A stretch of DNA of 64,000 nt from Planomonospora sp. ID82291 (GCF_015711645.1 NZ_JABTEX010000002.1:1736001-1800000), one strand, 5' to 3'; positions 1 to 8,777 are shown, counted from the stretch's first letter. The notes: a model not told the origin generated them from the sequence alone. A program made the numbers and translations.

Positions 1-1013
1 GTCCTGGCGCCCTCGCCGACCCCGGCCGCCGACTCGACGAAGACCGTGCCCGCCGAGGCCCCGGCCAGCCCGCCGATCGCGCCGGACACGCCGTCCACCG
101 TCAGGATGGCCCCCAGCCGGGGGACGCGCCCCCGCTCGTCCACCAGCCCGGCCTCGTCGCTGACGCCGATGATGGTCCCCATCGCGTCGAAGAAACCGGA
201 CAGCACGAGCGTGAACAGCACGACCGTGGCGGTCACCGCCCCGGCCCGGGCGAATCCGCCGAACAGGTCCACCCGGCCGAGGAGCCCGAAGTCCGGGGCC
301 GCCACCACCGCCTCCGGCAACCGGGGCACCACGACGCCCCAGCTCGCCGGGTCGACCTCCGCCGCGGCGTTCACCGCGACCGCGGCCAGCGCGGTGACCA
401 CGATGGCGATCAGGATGGCCGCCGGGACCCGGCGCACGTAGAGCACGATCATCAGCAGCAGCCCCAGGCAGAAGAGCGCCACCGGCCAGCCCGACAGGTG
501 CCCGGCCGTGCCCAGCTGCACGGGCGCGCCCGTGCCCCGGGCCACGAACCCGGCGTCGACCAGGCCGATCAGCGCGATGAACATGCCGATGCCCACGCTG
601 ATGGCGTGCTTGAGCGCGAGCGGGATGGCGTTCATGATGAGCTGCCGGAGCCCCGAGACGGCCAGCAGCACGATCACCAGGCCCTCCAGCACGACCAGCC
701 CCATGGCCTGCGCCCAGGTCATGTGCGGCGCGGCCTGGTAGGCGACCACCGCGTTCAGCCCCAGGCCCGTCGCCAGGCCGAACGGCGCGTTGCCCACCAC
801 GGCCATCAGCAGGGTGCTCACCGCCGCGGTCAGGATGGTGGCCGTGGTGAGCTGCGGGAGCGACAGCCGCGCCCCGGTCACGTCGGCGGCGCCGCCCAGG
901 ATGATCGGGTTGAGCAGGACGATGTAGGCCATCGCCATGAACGTGGTGACGCCGCCCCGGACCTCCCTGCCGACGGTCGTCCCGCGCGCCGACAGCTCGA
1001 AGAAGCGATCCAC
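1..1013 (-). CDS. NCS2-family purine (adenine/guanine/hypoxanthine) permease, 3' end cut by window
   Basis: This encodes the first 337 residues of a multi-membrane-segment protein that resembles AzgA/PbuG-type NCS2 permeases, which import purine bases by proton symport. The N-terminus begins MDRFFELSARGTTVGREVRG and runs into the first hydrophobic helix with the family's TFMAMAYIVLLNP segment. At least seven hydrophobic stretches follow. The GTG start at 1013 is preceded by a purine-rich AGAGGGGGA a few bases upstream. The gene continues beyond base 1, so the C-terminal segments are not visible. Its upstream neighbour is a xanthine dehydrogenase remnant, so it may once have belonged to a purine-salvage or purine-catabolism cluster. 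The substrate is inferred from family resemblance only. Confidence 0.85.
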   Translation of the reverse strand, partial: MDRFFELSARGTTVGREVRGGVTTFMAMAYIVLLNPIILGGAADVTGARLSLPQLTTATILTAAVSTLLMAVVGNAPFGLATGLGLNAVVAYQAAPHMTWAQAMGLVVLEGLVIVLLAVSGLRQLIMNAIPLALKHAISVGIGMFIALIGLVDAGFVARGTGAPVQLGTAGHLSGWPVALFCLGLLLMIVLYVRRVPAAILIAIVVTALAAVAVNAAAEVDPASWGVVVPRLPEAVVAAPDFGLLGRVDLFGGFARAGAVTATVVLFTLVLSGFFDAMGTIIGVSDEAGLVDERGRVPRLGAILTVDGVSGAIGGLAGASAGTVFVESAAGVGEGAR

Positions 1014-1049
1014 GCCGTCCCCCTCTCACCTGCGGGGGACGCCCGCTTC

Positions 1050-1628
1050 CTACCCGCTCAGCGCGATGTCATGGGGGCGGATCGGCACCCGGCCCACGTC
1101 CTGCACGGCCGCCAGCTCGACCACCTTGACCAGGCCGAGCTCGGTGTCGACGTCGACGACCGCCCGGTGCACGCACAGTGCGAGCTGCGTGTGGGAGTCG
1201 CCCTGCCCGGTGACCGGGTCCATCGGGAACGTCGGCCGGTGGCGGTACTCGCGCGTCTCCTCCACCGGGCCGTGCTGCTCCAGCGCCTCGGCGAGCGGGA
1301 CCCCGCCGGCGCACAGCCCCTCCAGCCGCTCCCGTACGGCCCGGCAGGCCGCCCTGACCGCGCCCCCGGTCACGTAGGACTGCCGGGAGGCCGACGACGA
1401 CCTCGCGGAGCCGACCGAGGTGTCGGCCCCGGCGACCGTCACCCGGCCGACGCCCAGACCGCCCAGCTCGGTGCGGGCGACCTGCTCCTGGACCATGACC
1501 AGCCCCTGGCCGACCTCCGCCGCCGCGGTGTGCACCAGCGCGTGCGGCTCGCCGCCGAGCAGCTCCACCCGGACCCGGGCGGTGGAGTGGTCGTCGAAGC
1601 CCTCGGAGAAGCAGATGTTCTTGTGGAC
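1050..1628 (-). pseudogene. Remnant of xanthine dehydrogenase molybdopterin subunit (XdhA/PucD-like)
   Basis: About 190 codons match an internal stretch of the large molybdopterin-binding subunit of actinobacterial xanthine dehydrogenase. They include the SEGFDDHSTARVRVE segment, the HTAAAEVGQG loop, the ADTSVGSA/SASRQSYVTGGAV segment and DPVTGQGD...HRAVVDVDTELG. The family runs to roughly 750 or more residues. Here everything N-terminal is missing, and the reading stops shortly after QDVGR, where a full protein has about another hundred residues. The piece is in frame with the tail of a regulator remnant upstream, so one chimeric frame spans 1050-1892 from a TTG. I infer decay by deletion next to a purine permease. 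No intact xdh gene is visible in this window. Confidence 0.75.
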
Positions 1629-2371
1629 CTTCGGGCAGTCCGGGTCGAAGGCGGCCCGGCGCGGGTCGGCGAGGATAGCGGACCGTTCCTTCGCCGCCAG
1701 TTCCTCCAGCACATGGTCCTCCGCCGTCCGGGAGACATCGAGGGAGCGGGTCGCGTACAGCTCCGCCTGGTCGAGCTCTCCGAGGTGACGGCAGGAACGG
1801 GCGAGGCCGAGCAGGTGGTACGGCTCGATAATGGTCATCTTCGCGGTGCGTGAGAGGGCGAGGCCGGCCTCGTAGTTGTCCTTCGCCGTCAAGGGATCGC
1901 CGAGATCGAGATGGAGGTCCCCCAGCTTCCGAGTATGCCCGCCTCATAGCGGAGGTGACCGATGATCCGGCTCTGCTCCAGGGCTCTGCCGAGGGCCGAC
2001 AGCGCCTGATCGCTCCGGTCGGCCCGATGGAGTGCCTCACCGAACAAGGTCCTGGAAGACGAGGAGGTCGAGGTCGTCCGGCTCGAGGGCGATGAGGTAT
2101 CCCGTTCCGTGCGTCTTGATCGGTGCCGAGCGGGGGTCGTCGGGGGAGAGCAGTTTGCGCAGCGTGTGGACGTAGGTCTTGAGGTTCTGCTCGGCCGACG
2201 GGGGTGGGGCCGCCTCCCACGGGGACTCCATCAGGTGGTCGGTGGAGACGGACGCGTTGCTCTTGAGCAGGAGCGTCACCAAGAGCTGCCGATGCTTGCG
2301 GCGCTGGAGGGGGGGGCGAGCCCTCCAGCGGTGCGGCGCACCGACAGGACGCCGAGCATGGAAAATCTCAC
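1629..2371 (-). pseudogene. Decayed AfsR/SARP-type transcriptional regulator
   Basis: Pieces of an AfsR-like regulator lie in order but in different frames. From GTG 2371 it reads VRFSMLGVLSVRR, a typical SARP start. The frame breaks at a run of eight C (G on the plus strand, 2309-2316), where nine would restore it. Bases 2037-2282 then give the winged-helix part (LLVTLLLKSNASVSTDHLM, YVHTLRKLL, GYLIALEPDDLDLLVFQDL). The transcriptional-activation and NB-ARC parts expected next are absent. TPR-like sequence resumes at about 2030, with another one-base break near 1926, and ends around 1640 (EPYHLLGLARSCRHLGELDQ). With an internal deletion and at least two frameshifts it cannot encode a full regulator. 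Confidence 0.7.
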
Positions 2372-2993
2372 CTGACGAGTCCCCATCCCAATGGTGTGCG
2401 GGTCGTCCCGTACGTTCCTATGAGCTTTAAGCGATCGATGATATTTGATTGTCCGCTTAAGTCGCCAGATTATCTAATTGTGTCGGTTTGTAATGTGCCG
2501 GTGGTGTATCGGAAACCCGTTGAGTGGTCGTCCGGCTTGCGGCCGGCCGTAAGGCGCGGCCTTGTCGCAGCACGTGTGGAAACAGTGAGCGTCCGTGTCG
2601 GCCACGCAATTCACCTGGCGTTCCGGATCCCGTGTCGCAGACAGGCGGGGAGGAGGCCCGGCGAAAGCGGTGCCGGAGATTCCCATAAGGATGCGCGCGG
2701 TTCGCGGAGGATACCTCGGCGATGGATTGTCCACGCGATGCGGCCGGAAGACGCCGGTCGCCGGAGGAACCGCCGACGGAATGGCGTCTCGCTCTTGTGC
2801 TGAACGGCGAAGTGTGATTTTCTCGCGCCAAGCCGCTGTTGTCGCGGGGTAGTGACGGTCGGTGCGGCGATGGGGATGGATCTTCGGTGTGGGTGGACGC
2901 TCGGCGCATCCCGGACCAGGGGAGCGTGCAAGATATATGCCGAGCGTCCTGGAGACACGTTGACGGGTTGCGTCGTGTGTCGTGGCGGCGGCT
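2372..2993. other. Intergenic region of about 620 bp, AT-richer than its surroundings
   Basis: No convincing gene was found on either strand: the open frames here show no family resemblance and overlap one another in several frames. Bases 2385-2500 are clearly AT-richer than the rest of the window. They contain a 7-bp inverted repeat (TTAAGCG at 2427-2433, CGCTTAA at 2454-2460), which could be an operator for the decayed SARP gene or a relic of one. The downstream part, about 2850-2990, follows the stop codon of the small secreted peptide gene and shows nothing recognisable. Confidence 0.5.
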
Positions 2994-3146
2994 CTACTCG
3001 GCGTTGTTGAGAGGGCCGAGCTGGATCCGGATCTCTCCCTGACGGGAGGGGGACGAATCGGCGCCTGCGGCCGTAGCATTAACCGAAACGGCGAATACGG
3101 CCGTGACGAAGGCGGCGAGGGCAGAGATGGCGAGACGTCGACGCAC
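2994..3146 (-). CDS. Small secreted peptide (50 aa), divergent from XRE-TPR regulator
   Basis: From a GTG at 3146, with AGGAG seven bases upstream, the frame encodes 50 residues. An MRRRLA start is followed by a hydrophobic core (ISALAAFVTAVFAVSV) and small residues around NATAAGA, a normal Sec signal peptide with a likely cleavage site near residues 25-29. The predicted mature part is only about 20-25 residues, charged and polar, and ends QLGPLNNAE. I recognise no family. The gene lies 55 bp from, and divergent to, a helix-turn-helix/TPR regulator. That arrangement resembles exported signalling peptides next to their cytoplasmic TPR receptors (RRNPP type), but this role is inference. A longer TTG start at 3200 is open but would hide the signal peptide. 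Confidence 0.6.
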   Translation of the reverse strand: MRRRLAISALAAFVTAVFAVSVNATAAGADSSPSRQGEIRIQLGPLNNAE

Positions 3147-3201
3147 GGGGGGACTCCTGTCGTAGGTTCTGCTGCTCGACCAACATCTTTCAAGGAGCAA
3201 C

Positions 3202-4494
3202 GTGACTGGTCAAGACTTGGTCGGACAGCGTATCAAGACCATGCGCCGTCAACGCGGCCTCTCCCAGGCGCAGCTCGCGCACCCGGAGTTGTCCGACAGC
3301 TATGTCTCCCTCATCGAGAGCGGCAAGCGCACGCCGACTCCGGCCGTGCTGGAGTTGCTGGCGCAGAAACTCGACTGCTCGCTGACCTACCTGATCAACG
3401 GCGTGACGACCGAGCAGATGCGGGAGATCGAGCTCGGGCTGGGCTATGCCAAGATCGCCATGGAGAACGGCGAGGTCGTCGAGGCGCGTACCCGCTACGC
3501 CGAGCTGCTCGCCGACGAAGGGCTCGCCGGGCTGCCGCAGCTGCGCCAAGAGGCCGAGTACGGCCTGGCACTCGCCTCTCGGGCCTGCGGCGACCTCGAT
3601 GCGGCGATCGCCCTGCTGATCGGATTGCGTGAGCGCGAGGCATCAGAGATCTCCCCCGACCGGCACATCGACATCGTGACCCAGTTGTCCATCTGCTACC
3701 GCGAGCAGGGCAGGCTCGCCCAGGCGGTGCAGGTCGTGGAGGAGATCCTGGGCGGAGCGGTGCGTCCCGTCTGGACCGACGGATTGATCAGGCTGGGGGT
3801 GCAGGCGCTCGCCGCCTACATCGAACGAGGCGACCTGCTGCGCGCTCGCCACTTCTCCGCCGAGCTCGTCGCCGCGGCCGAGCGGCTCGACACCCCTCTG
3901 GCACGTACTCTCACGCACTGGCAAGCGGCGATCCTTGCATCCGAAATCGGGAGTGAGGACGAGGCCACCGCGCATTTCGAAAAGGCCGTGGCCATTCAGT
4001 CCGAGTACGGCGACCCACGTCGCTACGCGCGGCTTCGGGGTGACTATGCGGTGATCATGTCGAAACTCCGTCCGCAGGAGGCGGAGAGCTGGCGTGATCT
4101 GCTGGTGAAAGTGGCGAAGGAACTCGAGGAAAGTTCCGCCAGTTCGATGGACAAGATGCGCTGCGCGATGGGCCTGGCCCGCGCCGAGCTCCTGCTGGGT
4201 TCTCCGCAGAAGGCCGAACTGCACATCCGGTCGGTCCTGTCCATGCTCGACGGCATGCCGGAGGACCTGCAGGCGGACGCCCACCTGGTGGCCGGTCAGA
4301 TCTTCGCTGAGCTCGGCAGGACGGAGGAGACCACCCGAGAGCTCGCGGCGGCGGCCGGACTGCTGGAGCCGCTGCCCGTCACGCGCTACACCTCCCACTC
4401 CTGGCTCACCGCCGCGCGGATCCTGGAGCGGATCGACGAGACCGACCGGAGCGTGGACGCCTACCAGCGGGCGCTGGCCTGCGCGGGCCTGTAA
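3202..4494 (+). CDS. XRE-family HTH regulator with C-terminal TPR repeats (RRNPP-like)
   Basis: The product has 430 residues. Residues about 6-65 form a Cro/CI-type helix-turn-helix (GQRIKTMRRQRGLSQAQLA...SYVSLIESGKRTPT). The rest is helical and TPR-like, with repeated A/L/Y/G spacing such as YAKIAMENGEVVEARTRYAELL and GDLDAAIALLIGL. HTH plus TPR at this length is the layout of peptide-responsive regulators in Firmicutes (Rap/NprR/PlcR/PrgX/Rgg). Related XRE-TPR proteins are common in actinomycetes, but their ligands are mostly unknown. The GTG start follows AAGGAG by five bases. It sits back to back with the 50-aa secreted peptide gene, so the two share one very short promoter region. Function as a transcription factor is likely; peptide sensing is inferred. 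Confidence 0.85.
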   Translation: MTGQDLVGQRIKTMRRQRGLSQAQLAHPELSDSYVSLIESGKRTPTPAVLELLAQKLDCSLTYLINGVTTEQMREIELGLGYAKIAMENGEVVEARTRYAELLADEGLAGLPQLRQEAEYGLALASRACGDLDAAIALLIGLREREASEISPDRHIDIVTQLSICYREQGRLAQAVQVVEEILGGAVRPVWTDGLIRLGVQALAAYIERGDLLRARHFSAELVAAAERLDTPLARTLTHWQAAILASEIGSEDEATAHFEKAVAIQSEYGDPRRYARLRGDYAVIMSKLRPQEAESWRDLLVKVAKELEESSASSMDKMRCAMGLARAELLLGSPQKAELHIRSVLSMLDGMPEDLQADAHLVAGQIFAELGRTEETTRELAAAAGLLEPLPVTRYTSHSWLTAARILERIDETDRSVDAYQRALACAGL

Positions 4495-4546
4495 CCGGGC
4501 ACGGAGGTGGGGACCGCGCGTCGGCGTCGGTAGCCTTGGGGATGCC

Positions 4547-5164
4547 ATGAAGACTTCCCCTTTCGCGGCCGCCCTCGCACTCCTCGCGGTCCTCGTCCTC
4601 GGTACGGCCCTCGCCTCGCCGGCCCTCGCCCACGACGCGCTCAAGAGCAGCGACCCTGCCGAGAACGCGAAGGTGGAGAGCCTGGAGGAGGTGAAGCTGA
4701 CGTTCACCGCCCGGGTGCGCTTCCCCACCGTCGTCGTGCGCGACGGGGACGACACGCCCCGCCAGGACGGCAAGGCCGTCGTGGACGGCACGGTGGTGAC
4801 GCAGAAGGTCGAGGCCGGGCTCCCCCCGGGCAGGTACGTCATCGCCTACCGGGTGGTCTCCTCCGACGGCCACCCGATCGAGGGGGAGATCCCGTTCACC
4901 CTGACCGGGTCCCCGGACGCCTCCCCGGCGGAGAGCGACTCCCCGGCCGCGAGCGCGCCCCCCGCCGCGACCGGCTCCGCGCAGAGCGCGGCCCCGGCTC
5001 CGGCCGGGAGCGCCGCCCCGACCGCGCCCGCGGCGGCCGCCACCCCGGCCGCCGGCGCGGCGGACTCCGGGGGAGTGCCCGGCTGGGCCTGGCTCGTCTT
5101 CGGCGGGATGACCGGCATCGGCATCGGCCTGTTCCTCAGCATGCGCAACAGGAAGCGGCCGTGA
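4547..5164 (+). CDS. CopC-domain copper-binding protein with C-terminal membrane anchor
   Basis: The product has 205 residues. A signal peptide (residues 1-28, ending LASPALA) is followed by HDALKSSDPAENAKVESLEEV, so cleavage after Ala28 would leave an N-terminal histidine, the classic Cu(II) ligand of CopC. A second conserved His sits in SSDGHPIEGE near residue 108. An Ala/Pro/Ser-rich linker (about 122-175) leads to one transmembrane helix (WAWLVFGGMTGIGIGLFLS) and a basic tail, so the protein should face outward, anchored in the membrane. The gene is followed after 73 bp by a CopD-CtaG fusion gene, a common actinobacterial pairing for copper handling and cytochrome oxidase assembly. A TAGCCT about 16 bases before the ATG may be a -10 element of a near-leaderless transcript. 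Confidence 0.88.
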   Translation: MKTSPFAAALALLAVLVLGTALASPALAHDALKSSDPAENAKVESLEEVKLTFTARVRFPTVVVRDGDDTPRQDGKAVVDGTVVTQKVEAGLPPGRYVIAYRVVSSDGHPIEGEIPFTLTGSPDASPAESDSPAASAPPAATGSAQSAAPAPAGSAAPTAPAAAATPAAGAADSGGVPGWAWLVFGGMTGIGIGLFLSMRNRKRP

Positions 5165-5237
5165 GCGGGCGGGCCCTGGCCCCGGCTGCCCCGGCGGCCC
5201 CGACGGTGCCGCTCCCGCGGCCGGCGGAGGAGACCGC

Positions 5238-7322
5238 ATGAGCACCGCGGAGCGGGCCGGGACCGGTCGGAACGGCGATCCCGTACGGCGGGCCGGGAAC
5301 GACGGCGCCGGTGCGCCCGCACCGGCCGGGAACGCCCGGACGGCGAGGCTCGCGCTGGCCGGGGCGGGCGCGGCCGTCGCCGCCCTGGTGACCGCCATGG
5401 TCGCGGGCGGCGCCGCGGCCCCCCGGATCATCCCGGGCCTGCCCGACCAGGGCATGCTCACCCGCTGGGGGCTGCCGCTGGCCAAGCTGGCGATGGACGT
5501 GACGGGCGTGCTCACCGTGGGCGCGCTGCTGGCCGCCGCGATCCTCCTGCCCAGCGACAAGGGCCTGCTCGGCAGGCCCGCCCTCGGCTACGTCAGGGCC
5601 GCCTCGTGGCTCGGCCTCGTCTGGGCCGCCGCCGCGGCGGCGACGATGGTCTTCAGCCTGTCCGACGCGCTCGGCATGCCCGTCGCCGACGTGCTCGGCG
5701 GCGACGAGCTGACCAGCTACGCCAGCCAGGTCTCCCAGGGCATCGCGCTCACCCTGGTCGTGCTCTTCGCGGTGGCCATCGCCCTGTTCGCCCGCGGGGC
5801 GATCACCGTCGGCTCGGCCGGCGGCCTGCTCGCGCTCGCCCTGGCCACCCTGCTCCCGCCCGCGCTGACCGGTCACTCCGCCTCCTCGCCCAACCACGAC
5901 CTGGCCACCACCGGCGTCGCCGTGCACCTGGTGGTCCTCGCACTCTGGGTGGGCGGGCTCGGCGTGCTCTGCGCCCACGCGGTGCGCCGGCAGCCGCACC
6001 TGGAGGTCGCCGCCGCCCGCTTCTCCGCGCTGGCGCTGTGGTGCTTCCTCGGCACCGGGCTGTCGGGCCTGTTCAGCGTGCTGGCCCGGCTCACCTCGGT
6101 CTCGGAGCTGTTCACCTCCGCCTACGGAGCGCTGCTGCTGGCCAAGACGGCGGCGTTCGCGCTGCTGGGCGCGGCCGGCTGGTGGCACCGCAGGCGCACC
6201 CTGCCGGGTCTGGCCTCGGGCGGGAGCCGTACGTTCGTCCGGTTCGCCACCGGGGAGATCGTGGTGATGTTCGCGGCGGTCGGGCTGGCCGTGGCGCTGT
6301 CCCGCACCGCGCCGCCCCCGGCGATCCTCCCGGTCGACCGGGCCTTCGAGCTCCTCGGCTACACCATGCCGCCGGAGATCTCCCCGGCGAACCTGGCCTC
6401 GCTGTGGTGGTTCGACCTGTTCTCCGGCACGCTGGCCGCCCTGCTCGGCGGACTCTACCTCGCCGGGGTCGTACGGCTCGCCCGGCGCGGCGACGCCTGG
6501 CCGTGGGGCCGCACCGCCGCGTGGTTCACCGGGGTGCTGATCCTGGTGCTCGCCACCCAGAGCGGAGTGGCCCGCTACGCCAAGGTGCTGTTCAGCGTGC
6601 ACATGGCCGAGCACATGACGCTCTCCATGCTGATCCCGATCTTCCTGGTCCTCGGCGCCCCGGTCACCCTGGCGCTGCGGGCGCTCAAGCCCGCCGTGCG
6701 CCGCGGCGACCGGGGGCCCCGCGAGTGGCTGACCACGATCCTGCACAGCAGGTTCGTCCGCTTCGTCGGCCATCCCGCGATCGCGACCGCGATCTTCATC
6801 GTCTCCACCTACGCGCTGTACTTCACCCCGCTGTTCGCCGAGGCGATGGAGGAGCACCTCGGCCACATCGCGATGACGGTGCACTTCCTGGTCAGCGGCT
6901 GCCTGTTCTTCTGGGTGATCATCGGCGTGGATCCGGCGCCGCACAAGCTGCCGCACGTCGCCCGGCTGATCGTGCTGTTCGTCACGATGCCCTTCCACGC
7001 GTTCTTCGGCATCGCGCTGATGAGCATGGGCACCGTCCTGGCGCAGGGCTGGTACGACCAGCTCGGCCGGACCTGGGGCGTCTCCGCGCTCGCCGACCAG
7101 CGGACCGGCGGCGCCATCGCCTGGGGCTTCGGCGAGATCCCGACGCTGATCGTGCTGCTCGCGCTGGCCGTCCAGTGGTGGCGTGACGACGACCGCAGGG
7201 CCCGCCGCGCCGACCGCCGGGCGGACGCCGCCGCGGCCCGCACGGGCGGCAGCGGAGACGCCGAGCTCGACGCCTACAACGATTTTCTGGCAAAACTCGA
7301 CAGGCGTGATCGCGGCGAGTGA
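5238..7322 (+). CDS. Fused CopD-type copper transport / CtaG (caa3 oxidase assembly) membrane protein
   Basis: The product has 694 residues and many hydrophobic helices. The N-terminal half (to about residue 350) resembles CopD, the inner-membrane partner of CopC. The C-terminal half resembles the CtaG family of cytochrome c oxidase assembly factors, with FSVHMAEHMTLSMLIPIFLV and ALYFTPLFAEAMEEHLGH. Fused CopD-CtaG proteins are widespread in actinobacteria. They are thought to deliver copper to the CuB/CuA sites of haem-copper oxidase, though the exact step is not settled. The ATG at 5238 follows GGAGGAGACCGC. The C-terminus is charged and cytoplasmic-looking. It lies directly downstream of the CopC gene, so the two probably act together. 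Confidence 0.88.
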   Translation: MSTAERAGTGRNGDPVRRAGNDGAGAPAPAGNARTARLALAGAGAAVAALVTAMVAGGAAAPRIIPGLPDQGMLTRWGLPLAKLAMDVTGVLTVGALLAAAILLPSDKGLLGRPALGYVRAASWLGLVWAAAAAATMVFSLSDALGMPVADVLGGDELTSYASQVSQGIALTLVVLFAVAIALFARGAITVGSAGGLLALALATLLPPALTGHSASSPNHDLATTGVAVHLVVLALWVGGLGVLCAHAVRRQPHLEVAAARFSALALWCFLGTGLSGLFSVLARLTSVSELFTSAYGALLLAKTAAFALLGAAGWWHRRRTLPGLASGGSRTFVRFATGEIVVMFAAVGLAVALSRTAPPPAILPVDRAFELLGYTMPPEISPANLASLWWFDLFSGTLAALLGGLYLAGVVRLARRGDAWPWGRTAAWFTGVLILVLATQSGVARYAKVLFSVHMAEHMTLSMLIPIFLVLGAPVTLALRALKPAVRRGDRGPREWLTTILHSRFVRFVGHPAIATAIFIVSTYALYFTPLFAEAMEEHLGHIAMTVHFLVSGCLFFWVIIGVDPAPHKLPHVARLIVLFVTMPFHAFFGIALMSMGTVLAQGWYDQLGRTWGVSALADQRTGGAIAWGFGEIPTLIVLLALAVQWWRDDDRRARRADRRADAAAARTGGSGDAELDAYNDFLAKLDRRDRGE

Positions 7323-7502
7323 CCCCGCGGTTACGGCCCCCTATCCCCTCACCGCTGCCTTACGCACCGCCGGGTAGCCTTTCGAGCAGGGAGAATGGGT
7401 ATTGATCCCGGCGGGTGCAGCGTCCGACTGTCGCGCACCACGCTCATTCACGTTCCCGGTCGGGGGGCCGGCGGGTGCCGCGCGCGCAGGAGGGGGTGGC
7501 GT

Positions 7503-7913
7503 ATGTCCGAGGAACTTCGCATGCGCGAGGGACGGAGCCTCGCGCAGGCGTTGGAGGAGCGCCTCGCCGACTGGTCGGCGCGCACGGGGATCACCGTGGA
7601 GATCTGGGCGCTCCCGTCCCGCGGGGCCTCCCCCCTGGTCGTCCGGGCCGTCCTGGCCGCGCTGGCCGAGGCCCTGTCGAACGTCGAGCGGCACAGTCTG
7701 GCCAGGACCGTCTCGGTCGCGGTGACCCTGGGTGACAGCGGGCTGCGGATGACGGTGAGCGACCACGGGATCGGGTTCGGCGGCGCGGCCCTCGGGCGGG
7801 GCATCACCGCCATGCGGGCCCACCTGACGGAGGTCGGCGGCGCGCTCACCGTCAACGGGGTGCCCGGCGGCGGCACCACGGTCACCGCGACGGTGCCGCG
7901 CGGGCGGGTCTGA
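7503..7913 (+). CDS. Stand-alone histidine-kinase-like ATPase (HATPase_c) protein
   Basis: The product has 136 residues. Nearly the whole chain after residue 15 is a GHKL ATPase fold: an N-box around LAEALSNVERHS, a G1 box DHGIGFGG, GRGITAMRAHLTEVGG, and the terminal GGTTVTATVPR. It resembles the catalytic domain of NarL-partner kinases such as the DesK/LiaS type, but there is no sensor, HAMP or histidine-bearing dimerisation domain. It could be an anti-sigma-like regulator or a truncated kinase. The start at ATG 7503 is chosen because GGAGGGGG precedes it; an ATG at 7395 in the same frame adds an unconserved-looking, low-complexity 36 residues. It converges with map, with 15 bp between the stops. 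Confidence 0.7.
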   Translation: MSEELRMREGRSLAQALEERLADWSARTGITVEIWALPSRGASPLVVRAVLAALAEALSNVERHSLARTVSVAVTLGDSGLRMTVSDHGIGFGGAALGRGITAMRAHLTEVGGALTVNGVPGGGTTVTATVPRGRV

Positions 7914-7928
7914 GCGGCTCCGGGACGG

Positions 7929-8777
7929 CTACGGCAGTGTCAGGATCTCGCGGCCGGTGTCGGTGACGAGGACGGTGTGCTCGAACTGGGCGGTCCGCTT
8001 GCGGTCCCGGGTCACGGCGGTCCAGCCGTCGGGCCAGATGTCGTAGTCGATGGTGCCGAGCGTCAGCATGGGCTCGATGGTGAACGTCATGCCGGGCTCC
8101 AGGGTGACCGCCAGCGACGGGTCGTCGTAGTGCGGGACGATCAGGCCGGAGTGGAAGGTCGTGCCGATGCCGTGGCCGGTGAAGTCGCGCACGACGCCGT
8201 AGCCGAACCGCTTGGCGTAGGCCTCGATGACCCGGCCGACCACGTTGAGCTGGCGGCCCGGCGCGACGGCCTTGATGGCCCGCTCGGTGGCCTCCAGCGT
8301 GCGCTCGACCAGCAGGCGCGACTCCTCGTCCACGTCGCCGACCAGGAAGGTGGCGTCGGTGTCGCCGTGCACGCCGCCGATGAAGGCCGTGATGTCGACG
8401 TTGACGATGTCGCCGTCGCGCAGCACCGTGTCGTCCGGGATGCCGTGGCAGATGACCTCGTTGATCGAGGTGCACAGCGACTTGGGGTAGCCCCGGTAGC
8501 CGAGGGTGCTGGGGTAGGCGCCGTGGTCGAGCAGGAACTCGTGGCCGATCCGGTCGAGCTCGTCGGTGGTCACCCCCGGCGCCACGTGCCGCCCGACCTC
8601 CTGGAGCGCCTGGGCGGCGATCCGGCCGGCGACCCGCATCCGCTCGATGACCTCCGGCGTCTTGACGTCGGATTCGCCGGTCTTCGGGGTTTTCTTCCCG
8701 ACGTACTCCGGCCGCTGGATGTGGGCGGGAACCTTGCGCAGGGGCGAGACCCGCCCGGGCTGGAGCACTGTCGTCAT
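7929..8777 (-). CDS. map: Type I methionyl aminopeptidase
   Basis: The product has 282 residues. It removes the initiator methionine from new proteins in the cytoplasm. The five metal ligands of the pita-bread fold are visible: Asp in [10 protein letters not shown], Asp in GDTDATF, His in DFTGHGIG, Glu in FTIEPM and Glu in AQFEHTV. An N-terminal extension of about 40 residues ([16 protein letters not shown]...) precedes the catalytic domain, as in other actinobacterial MetAP1c-type enzymes. The ATG at 8777 ([12 protein letters not shown]) is preferred over an upstream in-frame start at 8855, which adds residues not expected for the family. This copy lies away from the ribosomal-protein operon, where a second map often occurs in actinomycetes. 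Confidence 0.95.
   Translation of the reverse strand: MTTVLQPGRVSPLRKVPAHIQRPEYVGKKTPKTGESDVKTPEVIERMRVAGRIAAQALQEVGRHVAPGVTTDELDRIGHEFLLDHGAYPSTLGYRGYPKSLCTSINEVICHGIPDDTVLRDGDIVNVDITAFIGGVHGDTDATFLVGDVDEESRLLVERTLEATERAIKAVAPGRQLNVVGRVIEAYAKRFGYGVVRDFTGHGIGTTFHSGLIVPHYDDPSLAVTLEPGMTFTIEPMLTLGTIDYDIWPDGWTAVTRDRKRTAQFEHTVLVTDTGREILTLP

Noticed and set aside
2427-2460. TTAAGCG/CGCTTAA inverted repeat as an operator
   Set aside because: The arms are 7 bp with a 20-bp gap in an AT-rich region, and the adjacent regulator is a pseudogene, so chance or relic status is as likely as function.
5136-6998. Long open frame of about 620 codons antisense to the CopD-CtaG gene
   Set aside because: It is an artefact of high third-position GC: the translation is low complexity (Gly, Arg, Gln, Glu, His) with no family resemblance, and the opposite strand carries a well-supported membrane protein.
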